From positions 124,001 to 188,000 of the forward strand of contig NZ_JAHGAW010000002.1 in assembly GCF_018603885.1 (NCBI RefSeq): 64,000 nt of DNA, read 5' to 3'. The position numbers and the translations under genes were made by a program. The notes beneath the pieces were generated by a model. It worked only from the letters and a program-made list of their open reading frames with translations, did no database searches and had not been told where the DNA came from. The stretch is from Sphingobium nicotianae (lineage in GTDB: Bacteria; Pseudomonadota; Alphaproteobacteria; Sphingomonadales; Sphingomonadaceae). Positions 52,222 to 61,464 of this stretch are shown here, in pieces (position 1 is the stretch's first letter; each line of letters opens with the position of its first letter).

Positions 52222-52996
52222 GACGTCGATTGTAAATGTGTTTCGTTGGTGTGAGCCAAACGACAATTTCCAAGCTGCCGGTGCTGCGTTTGGATCGACT
52301 GGGCGCATATTCACCGCTTTTGAAGGAGCGCGGGGTGAGGTGGTCGAGCCGAGTTATGGTATTTGGGCCATCGATGAAGCGAGCGAAGTGCGCCTGACAC
52401 TTGGTGGTACGCTCGTTCTGTTGTTGGCCAAAGGCCGCGCCACGGTGCGGGTTGAAGGCAAGGATACCGTCGAACTTGAGACTGGCGGCGTTGTCACCCT
52501 CCGTGATGGCTTGACAGTGCATATCGCCATCGTTGAGCCGGCAGAATTCTTGTGGGGCTGGAACGATGCTCTCCAATCAGAGGGCGGTGAGAACGAGCTG
52601 CGTCCAGGAACTTGGGAAGGCACACCTGACATGTTCCGGCTCGACATTCTTCATGGGCGTCGGATTGGTATGATCCGGTCGACAGATGTCGCGCTTGATG
52701 CGGGCAAATTTGTGTTCGTTGCCGGAGAGTGGGTCACCCAGCCATGGGCAAAGATCATCGATTACGTGAATCCGGGGGTGGAGATGCATGTTGTCCTCGC
52801 CGGGTCGGTGACGGTTGCGTCGCCCGACTTGTCTGAGGCGGTACATGTTCCGGCTGGAAGCGCCGTCATTCTCAAGAGGGCGCAGACGTCTACGTGGATC
52901 ATCAATGAAGATGATAGTCGCACGTTCTTCATGTTGTCTGGGATGAATGCAGCCGATGCCCCCAGTCAGGAACTGAACGAGGACGAAGAAGAATAA
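52214..52996 (+). CDS. Bicupin protein, degenerate metal sites, fourth of four
   Basis: The 260-residue protein repeats the two-domain plan, but the first domain (about 20-120) has no DETH-like motif (TLGGTLVLLLAKGRATVRVE instead). The second (about 130-245) has GVEMHVVLAGSVTVASPDLS and AGSAVILKRAQTSTWIIN. The C-terminus is acidic (NEDEEE). Overlap with the preceding bicupin gene suggests that they form a complex. It may be a structural or regulatory partner rather than an enzyme. Confidence 0.8.
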   Translation: MLETSIVNVFRWCEPNDNFQAAGAAFGSTGRIFTAFEGARGEVVEPSYGIWAIDEASEVRLTLGGTLVLLLAKGRATVRVEGKDTVELETGGVVTLRDGLTVHIAIVEPAEFLWGWNDALQSEGGENELRPGTWEGTPDMFRLDILHGRRIGMIRSTDVALDAGKFVFVAGEWVTQPWAKIIDYVNPGVEMHVVLAGSVTVASPDLSEAVHVPAGSAVILKRAQTSTWIINEDDSRTFFMLSGMNAADAPSQELNEDEEE

Positions 52997-53154
52997 TGGT
53001 TTTGCCCTCCCACGATCACGCTCCAGTGGGACGGCATTCGTCTGCAAGTCCAGCGGTTACCGTCGATAGCAGCTGTTGGCGCTCAACGATCATGGCGGAG
53101 CGGAAATGACTTAGGTGTCTGGTCCGGTTTTCGTGTCGCTGACCGGATCCTTGT

Positions 53155-54411
53155 ATGATCGAGGACGATCCGCAGAAATTGAAAGAAACAACAACCATGA
53201 CAACCAACACAGCCGTCTCGACTTTTGACACACAAAGTCAACATGTGACTCTGCTCCAGTCAGGAGGGTTGATTGGTTTTGGCGTTCTCGCATTGTTGCC
53301 TAACGGAGTGATTTCCACATTGCTCGGTGCGCTAGTGGACGAGGGGCGTTTGACCGAAGCCGGCGTTGGCGTGACGGCAATGTTTGAAGCGGTCCTGATG
53401 GCGGCGACGTTGATCGGCTGCAGCATGTTCATGGCGCCACGCAGGCTTCGGGCCACGGCCTTCGGCGTCACCGTCGCTCTGACGGCAGCAAATTTGGCGA
53501 CGAGAGGAGCATCCGGCGAGATGCTCAATGTCGTTCGCGGCGTGGCCGGCGTGGCGGAAGGTTTGATGATGTGGCTCGGCGCCAGCATGATCGTGCGGAC
53601 GCGAAATCCCGCTCGGACTTCTGCCCTCAAGTTTCTCGTCCTCAGTCTCAGTCAATTGGCCGTTTCGGGCCTTCTCACGGGCATTGTCCTGCCGCAATTT
53701 GGCGCTGATGGGGCGTATGTGCTGATCGGTGCCATCACTATGACCGGTTGTATTTTGGCGTTCTTCGCTGCGGACTCACTTGGCGAATTGCCTGGAGCAA
53801 AGGGCAGGGTGAGAGGAAATCCAACCCCGCTTGGATGGGTCGCATTGTTCGCGGTACTCGTCTACACCGGCGCCCTATCGGCCGTGATCATCTACACCGT
53901 GCCCCTCGCGCAGAGTTTCGGCCTGTCAGTGACCAGCGCACGCACGGCAGTTTCGGTCTATCTCGGCGCGTCTATTCTGGGATCATTCCTTGCCGCGATA
54001 ATCGCAGGTCGGGTGAGTTACGTCCTTGTTCTGTCATGCACGACCCTCTGTTTCCTGGGCATCTGGTCGGTTTACGCGCTGTCGTTGGGGACTGTTTCCT
54101 TCATTCTTGCGACTGGAATGAGCGGCGTCGTCGCGATGTTTGTGGCGCCATTCGTCACGCCAATGTTGATCGATATTGACCCGTCCCGACGCACGGCCCT
54201 TCAAGGTGGTGGCGCTCAATTACTGAGTGGCGGTTTGGGCCCATTCATCGCTGCGACCGTTATCCCATTCGGCGGAACGCATATGGTTCTTGTGGCGAGC
54301 AGCACGATGCTCCTCACCGGCATCGCGATGATTATGTTGATCATCAAGTATAACCGAACACTCATTCGCGATCGCGCGGTCCTGCAGACAGCGATCAGTG
54401 CGGAGGCCTAA
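53155..54411 (+). CDS. MFS-type transporter
   Basis: The 418-residue membrane protein has about twelve hydrophobic segments after a polar 30-residue N-terminus. Segments include VLMAATLIGCSMFMAPRRLRA in part, LLTGIVLPQF, AVIIYTVPLAQSFGLSVTSA and GVVAMFVAPFVTPMLIDIDP. Sequence is divergent from named MFS subfamilies. Start is uncertain (ATG 53155 or ATG 53197). Its place after the bicupins suggests it carries the cluster's substrate or product across the inner membrane. Confidence 0.78.
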   Translation: MIEDDPQKLKETTTMTTNTAVSTFDTQSQHVTLLQSGGLIGFGVLALLPNGVISTLLGALVDEGRLTEAGVGVTAMFEAVLMAATLIGCSMFMAPRRLRATAFGVTVALTAANLATRGASGEMLNVVRGVAGVAEGLMMWLGASMIVRTRNPARTSALKFLVLSLSQLAVSGLLTGIVLPQFGADGAYVLIGAITMTGCILAFFAADSLGELPGAKGRVRGNPTPLGWVALFAVLVYTGALSAVIIYTVPLAQSFGLSVTSARTAVSVYLGASILGSFLAAIIAGRVSYVLVLSCTTLCFLGIWSVYALSLGTVSFILATGMSGVVAMFVAPFVTPMLIDIDPSRRTALQGGGAQLLSGGLGPFIAATVIPFGGTHMVLVASSTMLLTGIAMIMLIIKYNRTLIRDRAVLQTAISAEA

Positions 54412-54528
54412 ACGGGCGCGTCGAGTGAAGAGGTGAAGCTGCTTGTAGCCGGGTCTCTGCGTCATGCGGAGAGCTGCCAGGAAAAGTCCTCAACCGTGCG
54501 ATAGCGGTCACGAAAATCAGGGAGGTTA

Positions 54529-54975
54529 ATGATGAACGCCGATACTGCTTGCGACGTCGTGGAAATCCAAATGTTGATCGCCGCCTATGCTGCGGCACTT
54601 GACGAGAAGGACTATGACGCGCTCGATGACATTTTTCAGCCGTCGGCGTTATTTGTCTATCATGGGACGGACGGCAGCCAAAAGCAGGGCAGTTTCAAGG
54701 AGATGAAGCCCTGGATAAAAGAAGTAGTGGATGAGTTTCCTGTAACCCAACACCTGATGGGGCTGCCGGTCATTCGCGTCGATGGTCACAGCGCGACAGC
54801 CCGCTCGACGCTTTTCAATCCTCTGATGGTGCAAGAGGGTGACGCTCCATCCACCATGCTGTTGGTCGGCGCTTACTATCGGGACGTCTTGGCAAAAATA
54901 GATGGACGTTGGTGGATCACCGAGCGTTACGACACGGGCACGTGGGATCTTAGCTGTGCTAGCAAGGGCAGCTGA
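54529..54975 (+). CDS. NTF2-like (SnoaL) family protein
   Basis: The 148-residue protein begins ADTACDVVEIQMLIAAYAAA, then LDEKDYDALDDIFQPSALFVYHG and ends RWWITERYDTGTWDLSC: the SnoaL-like cone fold of about 140 residues. Cytoplasmic. GGAGG precedes two adjacent ATGs (54529, 54532); the second has better spacing. Family members act as isomerases, dehydratases or cyclases on small ring compounds. Last gene of the cluster. Confidence 0.82.
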   Translation: MMNADTACDVVEIQMLIAAYAAALDEKDYDALDDIFQPSALFVYHGTDGSQKQGSFKEMKPWIKEVVDEFPVTQHLMGLPVIRVDGHSATARSTLFNPLMVQEGDAPSTMLLVGAYYRDVLAKIDGRWWITERYDTGTWDLSCASKGS

Positions 54976-55339
54976 TCTATCGTCACGCAGAGCGGCAAGA
55001 CGTTGATCGGCTGAGCAGCCTCTTTCGTTCGCGCTAATCATGGGGGACCAGCCGGTCCACCTCGAGCTCGCCGATCCGCTATGATCTGCCGGTCTTTGCG
55101 GAACTCGCGCATCTCTATTGCCCCATCGGCGGTTCTGAGGTGGTGGACGGTGTGGAGAGCCACCCGCTCATCCGGATCAACAAACAAAATTTCTGCTGTT
55201 GCAAAACTGAATCATCAAGGATCCGATTCCGAGCATGAATTGGCTTGCGACTAGGGGGCGGTGAGTCAACTTATGCTAACATGCAAATTCCATCAGATTG
55301 ATGTTATCCAAATTGGAATGAAGAAATGATAGGGCAAGA
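54976..55339 (-). other. Gap with possible short gene remnant
   Basis: No intact gene. On the minus strand, about 55045-55200, one open stretch reads FVDPDERVALHTVHHLRTAD and IEMREFRKDRQIIADRR before a stop, without a start codon. The pattern recalls the end of an NTF2-like protein, so this may be a decayed gene. Confidence 0.3.
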
Positions 55340-55669
55340 ATGACTTACTTGGTGTTGGCCTTTGCTATCGTTGTCGAAGTTATCGCGACAACGGCGCTTA
55401 AGGAAGCTGATGGATTTACAAAACCAGGTTGGATCATCGTCACGATTTCTGGATATTTGGTGGCGTTCTACTTCCTGTCTATTACGTTAAGGACCATTCC
55501 AACGGGTGTTGCATATGCAATTTGGTCTGGCGCGGGAATCGTGTTGATTTCCGCGGCAGCTTGGATTTTTCAGGGGCAGAAACTCGATGCGCCTGCAATT
55601 ATTGGTATGGCGCTGATTATCAGTGGCGTTGCCGTAATGAATATCTTTTCGACAGTCAGTCCGCACTAA
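55340..55669 (+). CDS. SMR family small multidrug/guanidinium exporter
   Basis: The 109-residue protein has four membrane helices. The SMR signature Glu is in IVVEVIATTALKEADGFT (about residue 13), and VAYAIWSGAGIVLISAAAWI (about 57-76) is the conserved third helix. It works as an antiparallel dimer exporting cations by proton exchange. EmrE-like or Gdx-like specificity cannot be decided. It stands alone in its gap and is not clearly part of the preceding cluster. Confidence 0.92.
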   Translation: MTYLVLAFAIVVEVIATTALKEADGFTKPGWIIVTISGYLVAFYFLSITLRTIPTGVAYAIWSGAGIVLISAAAWIFQGQKLDAPAIIGMALIISGVAVMNIFSTVSPH

Positions 55670-55723
55670 AGAAAGTGCATCGACAACTGTGACGGCCGGG
55701 ATGACCGGTTGCGGGATGACATG

Positions 55724-55760
55724 AAGCCACGGTCTGTGTGTACTGCGGCTTTGTTTTTTC
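55724..55760 (+). terminator. Probable terminator after SMR gene
   Basis: AAGCC (55724-55728) pairs with GGCTT (55747-55751), followed by TGTTTTTTC. The stem is short but the T tract is good. Confidence 0.45.
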
Positions 55761-55868
55761 CCGCTTGTCAGGTGGAGAAAATCGACCCGTTACCGCCACG
55801 CTGACGCAGGGCGCAATCACACTGTCCATTCCAGGAATGGCGATCAAGTCGAACTAAATGGAGATCAC

Positions 55869-56981
55869 ATGAAGACGCGCGCAGCTGTGGCTTTCGAGGC
55901 TAAAAAGCCTCTGGAGATTGTCGAGTTGGACCTTGAAGGGCCGAAGGCTGGCGAAGTGCTGGTCGAGATCATGGCGACGGGCATCTGCCATACCGATGCC
56001 TACACGCTGGACGGTCTGGACAGCGAGGGCCTGTTCCCGAGCGTGCTGGGTCATGAGGGCGCGGGCATCGTGCGCGAGGTCGGGCCGGGCGTGACCTCGG
56101 TGAAGCCCGGCGACCATGTGATCCCGCTCTACACGCCGGAATGTCGCCAGTGTAAGTCCTGCCTCTCGGGCAAGACGAACCTGTGCACGGCGATCCGGGC
56201 GACGCAGGGCAAGGGGCTGATGCCGGACGGCACGAGCCGCTTCAGCTACAAGGGCCAGACCATCTTCCATTATATGGGCTGCTCGACCTTCTCCAACTTC
56301 ACGGTGCTGCCCGAGATCGCGGTGGCGAAGATCCGCGAGGACGCACCGTTCAAGACGAGCTGCTATATTGGCTGTGGTGTCACCACCGGCGTCGGCGCAG
56401 TCATCAACACCGCCAAGGTGCAGGTCGGCGACAATGTCGTTATCTTCGGCCTGGGCGGCATCGGCCTTAACGTGCTGCAGGGCGCGCGGCTGGCGGGCGC
56501 CAACAAGATCATCGGCGTCGACATCAATCCGGACCGCGAGGAATGGGGCCGCAAGTTCGGCATGACCGACTTCCTCAACTCCAAGGGCATGAGCCGCGAG
56601 GAAGTGGTCGCCGCGATCGTGCAGATGACCGATGGCGGCGCGGACTATACGTTCGACGCGACCGGCAATACCGAAGTGATGCGCACGGCGCTCGAAGCCT
56701 GCCATCGCGGCTGGGGCACCTCGATCATCATCGGCGTGGCCGAGGCGGGCAAGGAGATCGCGACGCGGCCGTTCCAGCTGGTCACCGGCCGCAACTGGCG
56801 CGGCACCGCGTTCGGCGGCGCCAAGGGCCGCACGGACGTGCCCAAGATCGTCGACATGTACATGACCGGCAAGATCGAGATCGACCCCATGATCACCCAT
56901 GTGATGGGCCTCGAGGAGATCAACACCGCGTTCGACCTCATGCATGCCGGCAAGAGCATTCGCAGCGTCGTCATTTTCTAG
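55869..56981 (+). CDS. adhC: S-(hydroxymethyl)glutathione dehydrogenase / class III alcohol dehydrogenase
   Basis: The 370-residue zinc enzyme oxidises the formaldehyde-glutathione adduct. Catalytic-zinc ligands are in [12 protein letters not shown] (near 40) and GHEGAGIV; the structural zinc set is [15 protein letters not shown] (about 93-107); the NAD fold is [17 protein letters not shown] (near 195). The gene is GC-rich like the first 25 kb and unlike both neighbours, so it looks like a core gene. The usual S-formylglutathione hydrolase gene does not follow. Confidence 0.96.
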   Translation: MKTRAAVAFEAKKPLEIVELDLEGPKAGEVLVEIMATGICHTDAYTLDGLDSEGLFPSVLGHEGAGIVREVGPGVTSVKPGDHVIPLYTPECRQCKSCLSGKTNLCTAIRATQGKGLMPDGTSRFSYKGQTIFHYMGCSTFSNFTVLPEIAVAKIREDAPFKTSCYIGCGVTTGVGAVINTAKVQVGDNVVIFGLGGIGLNVLQGARLAGANKIIGVDINPDREEWGRKFGMTDFLNSKGMSREEVVAAIVQMTDGGADYTFDATGNTEVMRTALEACHRGWGTSIIIGVAEAGKEIATRPFQLVTGRNWRGTAFGGAKGRTDVPKIVDMYMTGKIEIDPMITHVMGLEEINTAFDLMHAGKSIRSVVIF

Positions 56982-57375
56982 CGTCACCGCTCCTACTGAT
57001 CGGTGACCATCCAACCTGTCGACCCAGCGCTAGGGGACGTCGAAGAGGAAGCCTCCCGGGGCGAGCTTCCCTCCGGCACCTCTGTTGTCATCGACTGGCA
57101 TCGCTGAAAAACTGGTCCAGCCGAACTCGCCCAGCATTGCGTCCTTATTGAAATTTCGGCCGCAGCATGTGGATGGACGGACACGGAGTACGGGCTCGCC
57201 CGGAATTCTGGTCGCCGCTTGTATCTGAGCTCACGACACAGACGGAGATATCTCTCTCATTGTCGCCGGCTGAAGTGAGAGCTGAAGCCAAAGTAATGGG
57301 ATCAACAAAAATCAAGAAATATGCGCGCGCAACACCATATCCATCCGCGGGCGCCGGCGAAGCAGAAAAGGCTCG
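56982..57375. other. Gap after adhC, hairpin but no gene
   Basis: GTCACCG and CGGTGAC near 56983-57006 form a hairpin without a T tract just after adhC. The rest shows no supported gene. A minus-strand stretch near 57035-57130 reads FGWTSFSAMPVDDNRGAGGK without start; it is unassigned. Confidence 0.4.
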
Positions 57376-58707
57376 CTACCGCACCATGCAGGGCCTTTTC
57401 GGATCGAACGTCCAATTATTGATCAGATAGCGCATGCCAATAGCATCGTCTCGTCCGGCCAGATCGTTGGACAGATAGGTCTGATGGGCGCGGCTTAGAG
57501 CGTCCTCATCCAGCGTAATCCCTAGACCAGGCGCGGCGGGTAACTGAATGAAGCCGTCGGCAATTTCCGGCGGGTTGAGGGTGAGGAACTGCCCGTCCTG
57601 CCATATCCAGTGCGTATCAATGGCAGTCACTCGTCCGGGCACAGCCGCCGCCACATGGGTGAACATGGCCAGCGAAATGTCGAAATGATTGTTAGAGTGA
57701 GATCCCCAGGTGAGGCCCCAGCTTTCGCACAGCTGGCCCACACGCACCGAGCCCTGCATCGTCCAGAAATGCGGATCAGCAAGGGGAATGTCGACCGACT
57801 GGAGCGACAGCGCATGTACCATCTGGCGCCAGTCCGTCGCGATCATATTCGTCGCGGTCGGTAACCCGGTTGCGCGCCGAAACTCCGCCATGACCTCGCG
57901 GCCGGAAAAGCCGCCTTCGGCCCCGCAGGGGTCTTCGACATAGCTCAGTATATCGCCCCGGCCGCTGCACAAGCGGATCGCCTCGGCAAGGCTCCAGGCG
58001 CCGTTGGGATCGAGCGTGATCCGGGCGTCGGGGAAACGCTCCTTTATCGCCTCGATCGCAGCAATTTCTTCGTCACCGGAAAAGGCGCCGCCCTTGAGCT
58101 TGAAGTTGCGGAAACCATATCGCTGCTCGGCAGCCTGGGCCTGGGCAACGATGGCTTCCGCCGTTGTCGCAGGCTCGTTGCGGTTCCGAAACCAAGCGTC
58201 GGCGCTGTCATTTTCATCGCGATAGGGCAGATCGGTCAGGCGCCGATCGGCGACATAGAAAAGATAACCCAGCACTTCGACGCGATCGCGCTGCTTGCCG
58301 CTGCCCAGAAGAGCCGCAACAGGCAAGTCCAGTAGCTGCCCGAGCAAGTCCAGCATGGCGCTTTCGATTGCCGTAATGACATGGACTGTGACCCGCAGAT
58401 CGAAAGTCTGCAGCCCGCGCCCGCCGACATCGCGCCCGGAGAAACGGCGCTCCACCTGCTGCAGCAGAGCATTGTGATCACCGACACGGGTTCCCTCGAC
58501 GATCGTCCGCGCATCTTCCAGCGTTGCACGGATTTCCTCGCCGCCGGGAACCTCGCCCAGTCCAATCCGCCCATCTTCGTCACGCAGAACCACAATGTTG
58601 CGGGTGAAGAAGGGGGCATGGGCGCCGCTTAAATTGAGAAGCATGCTGTCCTGCCCGGCGACGGGCACGACCTGCATGGAGACAATCTTCGGAACGCGAG
58701 CTGTCAT
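57376..58707 (-). CDS. gudD: Glucarate dehydratase
   Basis: The 443-residue enolase-superfamily enzyme dehydrates D-glucarate to 5-dehydro-4-deoxyglucarate. Family landmarks are FKLKGG (the KxK base, near 203), TLDPNGAW (near 232), YVEDPCG (near 258) and GSHSNNHFD (general base His, near 337). Length is normal. The start lies 10 bases after the KDG dehydratase stop, so the two are in one operon and act in sequence. Confidence 0.95.
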   Translation of the reverse strand: MTARVPKIVSMQVVPVAGQDSMLLNLSGAHAPFFTRNIVVLRDEDGRIGLGEVPGGEEIRATLEDARTIVEGTRVGDHNALLQQVERRFSGRDVGGRGLQTFDLRVTVHVITAIESAMLDLLGQLLDLPVAALLGSGKQRDRVEVLGYLFYVADRRLTDLPYRDENDSADAWFRNRNEPATTAEAIVAQAQAAEQRYGFRNFKLKGGAFSGDEEIAAIEAIKERFPDARITLDPNGAWSLAEAIRLCSGRGDILSYVEDPCGAEGGFSGREVMAEFRRATGLPTATNMIATDWRQMVHALSLQSVDIPLADPHFWTMQGSVRVGQLCESWGLTWGSHSNNHFDISLAMFTHVAAAVPGRVTAIDTHWIWQDGQFLTLNPPEIADGFIQLPAAPGLGITLDEDALSRAHQTYLSNDLAGRDDAIGMRYLINNWTFDPKRPCMVR

Positions 58708-58717
58708 GCTTTTCCTC

Positions 58718-59644
58718 TTACGCGGCGACCGTCTGACGAGAAACTGCCGACACCAGCGCCGCCAGTTGTTGCTTTTCCTCGTCCGTCAGGTTGGTCAATG
58801 GCGGGCGAACCGATCCCGCGGGCCGGCCGATCACCTCCATACCGGCCTTGACGATCGACACGGCATAACCCTGATTTCGATTACGCAGCGCGATGTAAGG
58901 CAGGACGAACTGATTCAGCTGTTCACGCACAGTCATGAGGTCGCGCGCGCGCACAGATTTATAGAAGGCAAGCGCCCACTCTGGCATGAAGTTGAAGATC
59001 GCTGATGAGTATGTCGTCACGCCCATCTCCAGATACGGCGCCGCGAAGGTTTCCGCGGTCGGCAAGCCACCAATATAGGTAAGGCGATCACCCATACGGC
59101 CGTAGATGCGCATCATGAGTTCGATGTCGCCGACGCCGTCCTTGAAACCGACAAGATTGGGGTTGCGATCGCACAGTCGCTCCAAGGCATCCTCCTTGAT
59201 AACACCATTGTCGCGATTATAGACGATCACGCCCATTTTCGTGGCGCGGCAGACGGCCTCGATATGCTCGGACAGTCCTTCCTGATTGGCCGTCATTAGA
59301 TAGGGAGGCAGCAACAGCAGGCCATCGGCGCCCGACGTCTCGGCGGCTTTCGCCTGCTCGACCGCAATGGCCGTACCGTAGCCACAACCCGCAATCACCG
59401 GTACGCGACCGGCCGTTTCGGCGACGGCCGCGCTAACGACGGAGGCAACCTCGGCGGGTGTGAGCGAGAAGAACTCGCCGGTGCCGCCGGCGGAAAAAAG
59501 GCCGGCGACATCGTGCTCGAGCATCCAGGCACAATGCTCGCGGTAGGGACCTTCATCGAACTGAAGTTGTGCATCGAAATGCGTCACCGGGAACGACAGT
59601 AGACCACTGCCAATCCGCTTCGCCATTTCCGAGGGAGACAACAT
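58718..59644 (-). CDS. kdgD: 5-dehydro-4-deoxyglucarate dehydratase
   Basis: The 308-residue DapA-fold enzyme converts 5-dehydro-4-deoxyglucarate to 2-oxoglutarate semialdehyde with water and CO2 loss. The Schiff-base Lys is in [13 protein letters not shown] (near 182) and the proton-relay Tyr in VIVYNRDNG (near 153). [11 protein letters not shown] at the start is typical for this subgroup. Operon order is transporter, this enzyme, gudD. A dehydrogenase for the semialdehyde product is not found in the operon. Confidence 0.94.
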   Translation of the reverse strand: MLSPSEMAKRIGSGLLSFPVTHFDAQLQFDEGPYREHCAWMLEHDVAGLFSAGGTGEFFSLTPAEVASVVSAAVAETAGRVPVIAGCGYGTAIAVEQAKAAETSGADGLLLLPPYLMTANQEGLSEHIEAVCRATKMGVIVYNRDNGVIKEDALERLCDRNPNLVGFKDGVGDIELMMRIYGRMGDRLTYIGGLPTAETFAAPYLEMGVTTYSSAIFNFMPEWALAFYKSVRARDLMTVREQLNQFVLPYIALRNRNQGYAVSIVKAGMEVIGRPAGSVRPPLTNLTDEEKQQLAALVSAVSRQTVAA

Positions 59645-59752
59645 AGCTTTTCTTCACCTTCCGCTGTGGTCGAGTTGCGCTACGAACATTCGTCGAAGCT
59701 GGGTAACGAGATGGGGTGGTGGGGGCTAAGACAATTGCGGACTTGAGCGATG

Positions 59753-61087
59753 CTATGTCCGCATCGAAGCGCTAGGCGGCGCCCCCACACGCTGGATTTT
59801 TCCAACGAGAAATAGAAAACTGAACGCTGCCAGCGCAGCGCTGCCCGCTACATAGACAAGCACCAGGTCGAAAGAGCCGGTTTCCCTGACGATCAGGCCT
59901 ATTGCGATCGGTGTGAGGATAGAGGAGAGATTACCAAACATATTGAATATGCCACCACTCAGGCCTGCCGCACTGCGTGGAGCGACGTCCGAAAACACCG
60001 CCCAACCGAGCGCGCCGACGCCCTTCCCGAAAAAGGCGAGACTCATGAACACGAGCAGCAGGGCTTCCGATTGGGAGTAGTTGCAACCGACGATGGCAAG
60101 AGAGAGCAGCATGCCGGCAATAATGGGTATCTTCCGAGCGGACGTGAGGCTGTTTCCACTCCGCAGCAGCCAGTCTGACCAGACCCCGCCGAGCAATCCC
60201 CCGAGGAAGCCACAGATTGCGGGAACCGTTGCGAACAAGCCCGCTTTCACGATCGAGAGGCCGCGATCCTCTACGAGATAGATGGGGAACCAGGTAATGA
60301 AGAAATAGGTCAAGGTGCTGATCGAAAACTGTCCGAGGTATAGCCCAAGGAGCGTGCGATTTGTGAGCAGCATCTTCAGTGTCTCGCCGATCGGCGGGCG
60401 AGTGGGCGCGCTGTCGGATTTCGACGGCACGTCAACAATTGCACCTCCAGCGATGATCATGCGCAGTTCGGCATCTTGGAGTTGCGGATGCTCCCGTGGC
60501 TCATGCATTTTGCGCGTCCAAACCGCCGCTGCCGCTATGCCCACCGCGCCCATGAACAGGAAGACCTCGGGCCATCCAAACACGCCGATGATCCAACCCA
60601 TCACTGGCGCGAACAATACTGTGGCAAAATACTGGGCCGAGTTGAAGATCGCGGACGCCGTTCCACGCTCGCTCGCCGGAAACCAACTCGCCACGATGCG
60701 GGCGTTGCCAGGGAAAGAGGGCCCCTCACAAAGGCCGACGAGAAAACGGAACACGAAAAGGGCGATGATTGCGACGGTGCCCGTGAGCAAAGCGACCGTG
60801 CTTTGAAGCGCCGTGAAGCCAGACCAAAGTAAAATAGCGCCAAGATAGACCCGTTTGGCGCCAAAGCGATCAAGGAGCCACCCGCCGGGCAACTGAGCGA
60901 TCACATAAGCCCAACCGAAAGCTGAAAATACAATGCCCATCTCGAACGGATCGATTTGCAGATCGCGGGAAAGAAGCGGAGCGGCGAGGGACAGCACGGC
61001 GCGGTCGGCGTAATTTATCATCGTCACGAAGAAGAGGATGGCCACAATAGACCACCTCACCTTGCCTGTTGCCGGACCGTTCGACAC
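59753..61087 (-). CDS. gudP: MFS transporter, glucarate/galactarate type
   Basis: The 444-residue MFS protein of the anion:cation symporter type has twelve membrane segments, begins with IVAILFFVTMINYADRAVLS and has GWAYVIAQLPGGWLLDRFGA (near 55) and FLVGLCEGPSFPGNARIVA (near 115). These are hallmarks of GudP/GarP-like hexarate symporters. It starts at GTG 61087 with GGAGAG upstream, and lies 108 bases before kdgD. Divergent from the LysR gene. Confidence 0.9.
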   Translation of the reverse strand: MSNGPATGKVRWSIVAILFFVTMINYADRAVLSLAAPLLSRDLQIDPFEMGIVFSAFGWAYVIAQLPGGWLLDRFGAKRVYLGAILLWSGFTALQSTVALLTGTVAIIALFVFRFLVGLCEGPSFPGNARIVASWFPASERGTASAIFNSAQYFATVLFAPVMGWIIGVFGWPEVFLFMGAVGIAAAAVWTRKMHEPREHPQLQDAELRMIIAGGAIVDVPSKSDSAPTRPPIGETLKMLLTNRTLLGLYLGQFSISTLTYFFITWFPIYLVEDRGLSIVKAGLFATVPAICGFLGGLLGGVWSDWLLRSGNSLTSARKIPIIAGMLLSLAIVGCNYSQSEALLLVFMSLAFFGKGVGALGWAVFSDVAPRSAAGLSGGIFNMFGNLSSILTPIAIGLIVRETGSFDLVLVYVAGSAALAAFSFLFLVGKIQRVGAPPSASMRT

Positions 61088-61464
61088 TCGTTCACTCTCC
61101 AGGCTCGGCGGGCTGTTGGATTATTATCCGAGATGTCCCCGCGCTCATTCTCGTGATTGCGCGTGGCAAAGCGTGCCTGAAGTTGACCCCGCAGATCAAT
61201 GCGTTCCACAGCATCGTACGATGATGTTTCGGCATTGATGGTGGCCTCGCTCTATCTCGGTCTGCAGATAGCGTCGGCCGCTGATCCCTCTGGCGATAGG
61301 ACGCGTAGAATGACCGCAGGTGGGGCACTGCTCTCAGGATCGGCAGCCGCGATCAGGCCGTGCAGATGTGTGATTTTTTGCTGACTACCGCTCAAGCAAG
61401 CATCTATTTTCCGACTTCGAGCCGGACGGTTGCAAGTCGGGGATGAAAAGAGATATCAGGTTCT
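61088..61464. promoter_or_regulatory. Divergent gudP/LysR promoter region
   Basis: The 377-base gap has no gene I can support. GGATTATTATCC (61118-61129, GGAT/ATCC arms) lies 30 bases before gudP and is a weak operator candidate. Confidence 0.35.

Noticed and set aside
57014..57184. Short minus-strand frame after adhC with FGWTSFSAMPVDD-like reading
   Set aside because: Too short, no start with ribosome site, and no family recognised; left as unassigned gap.
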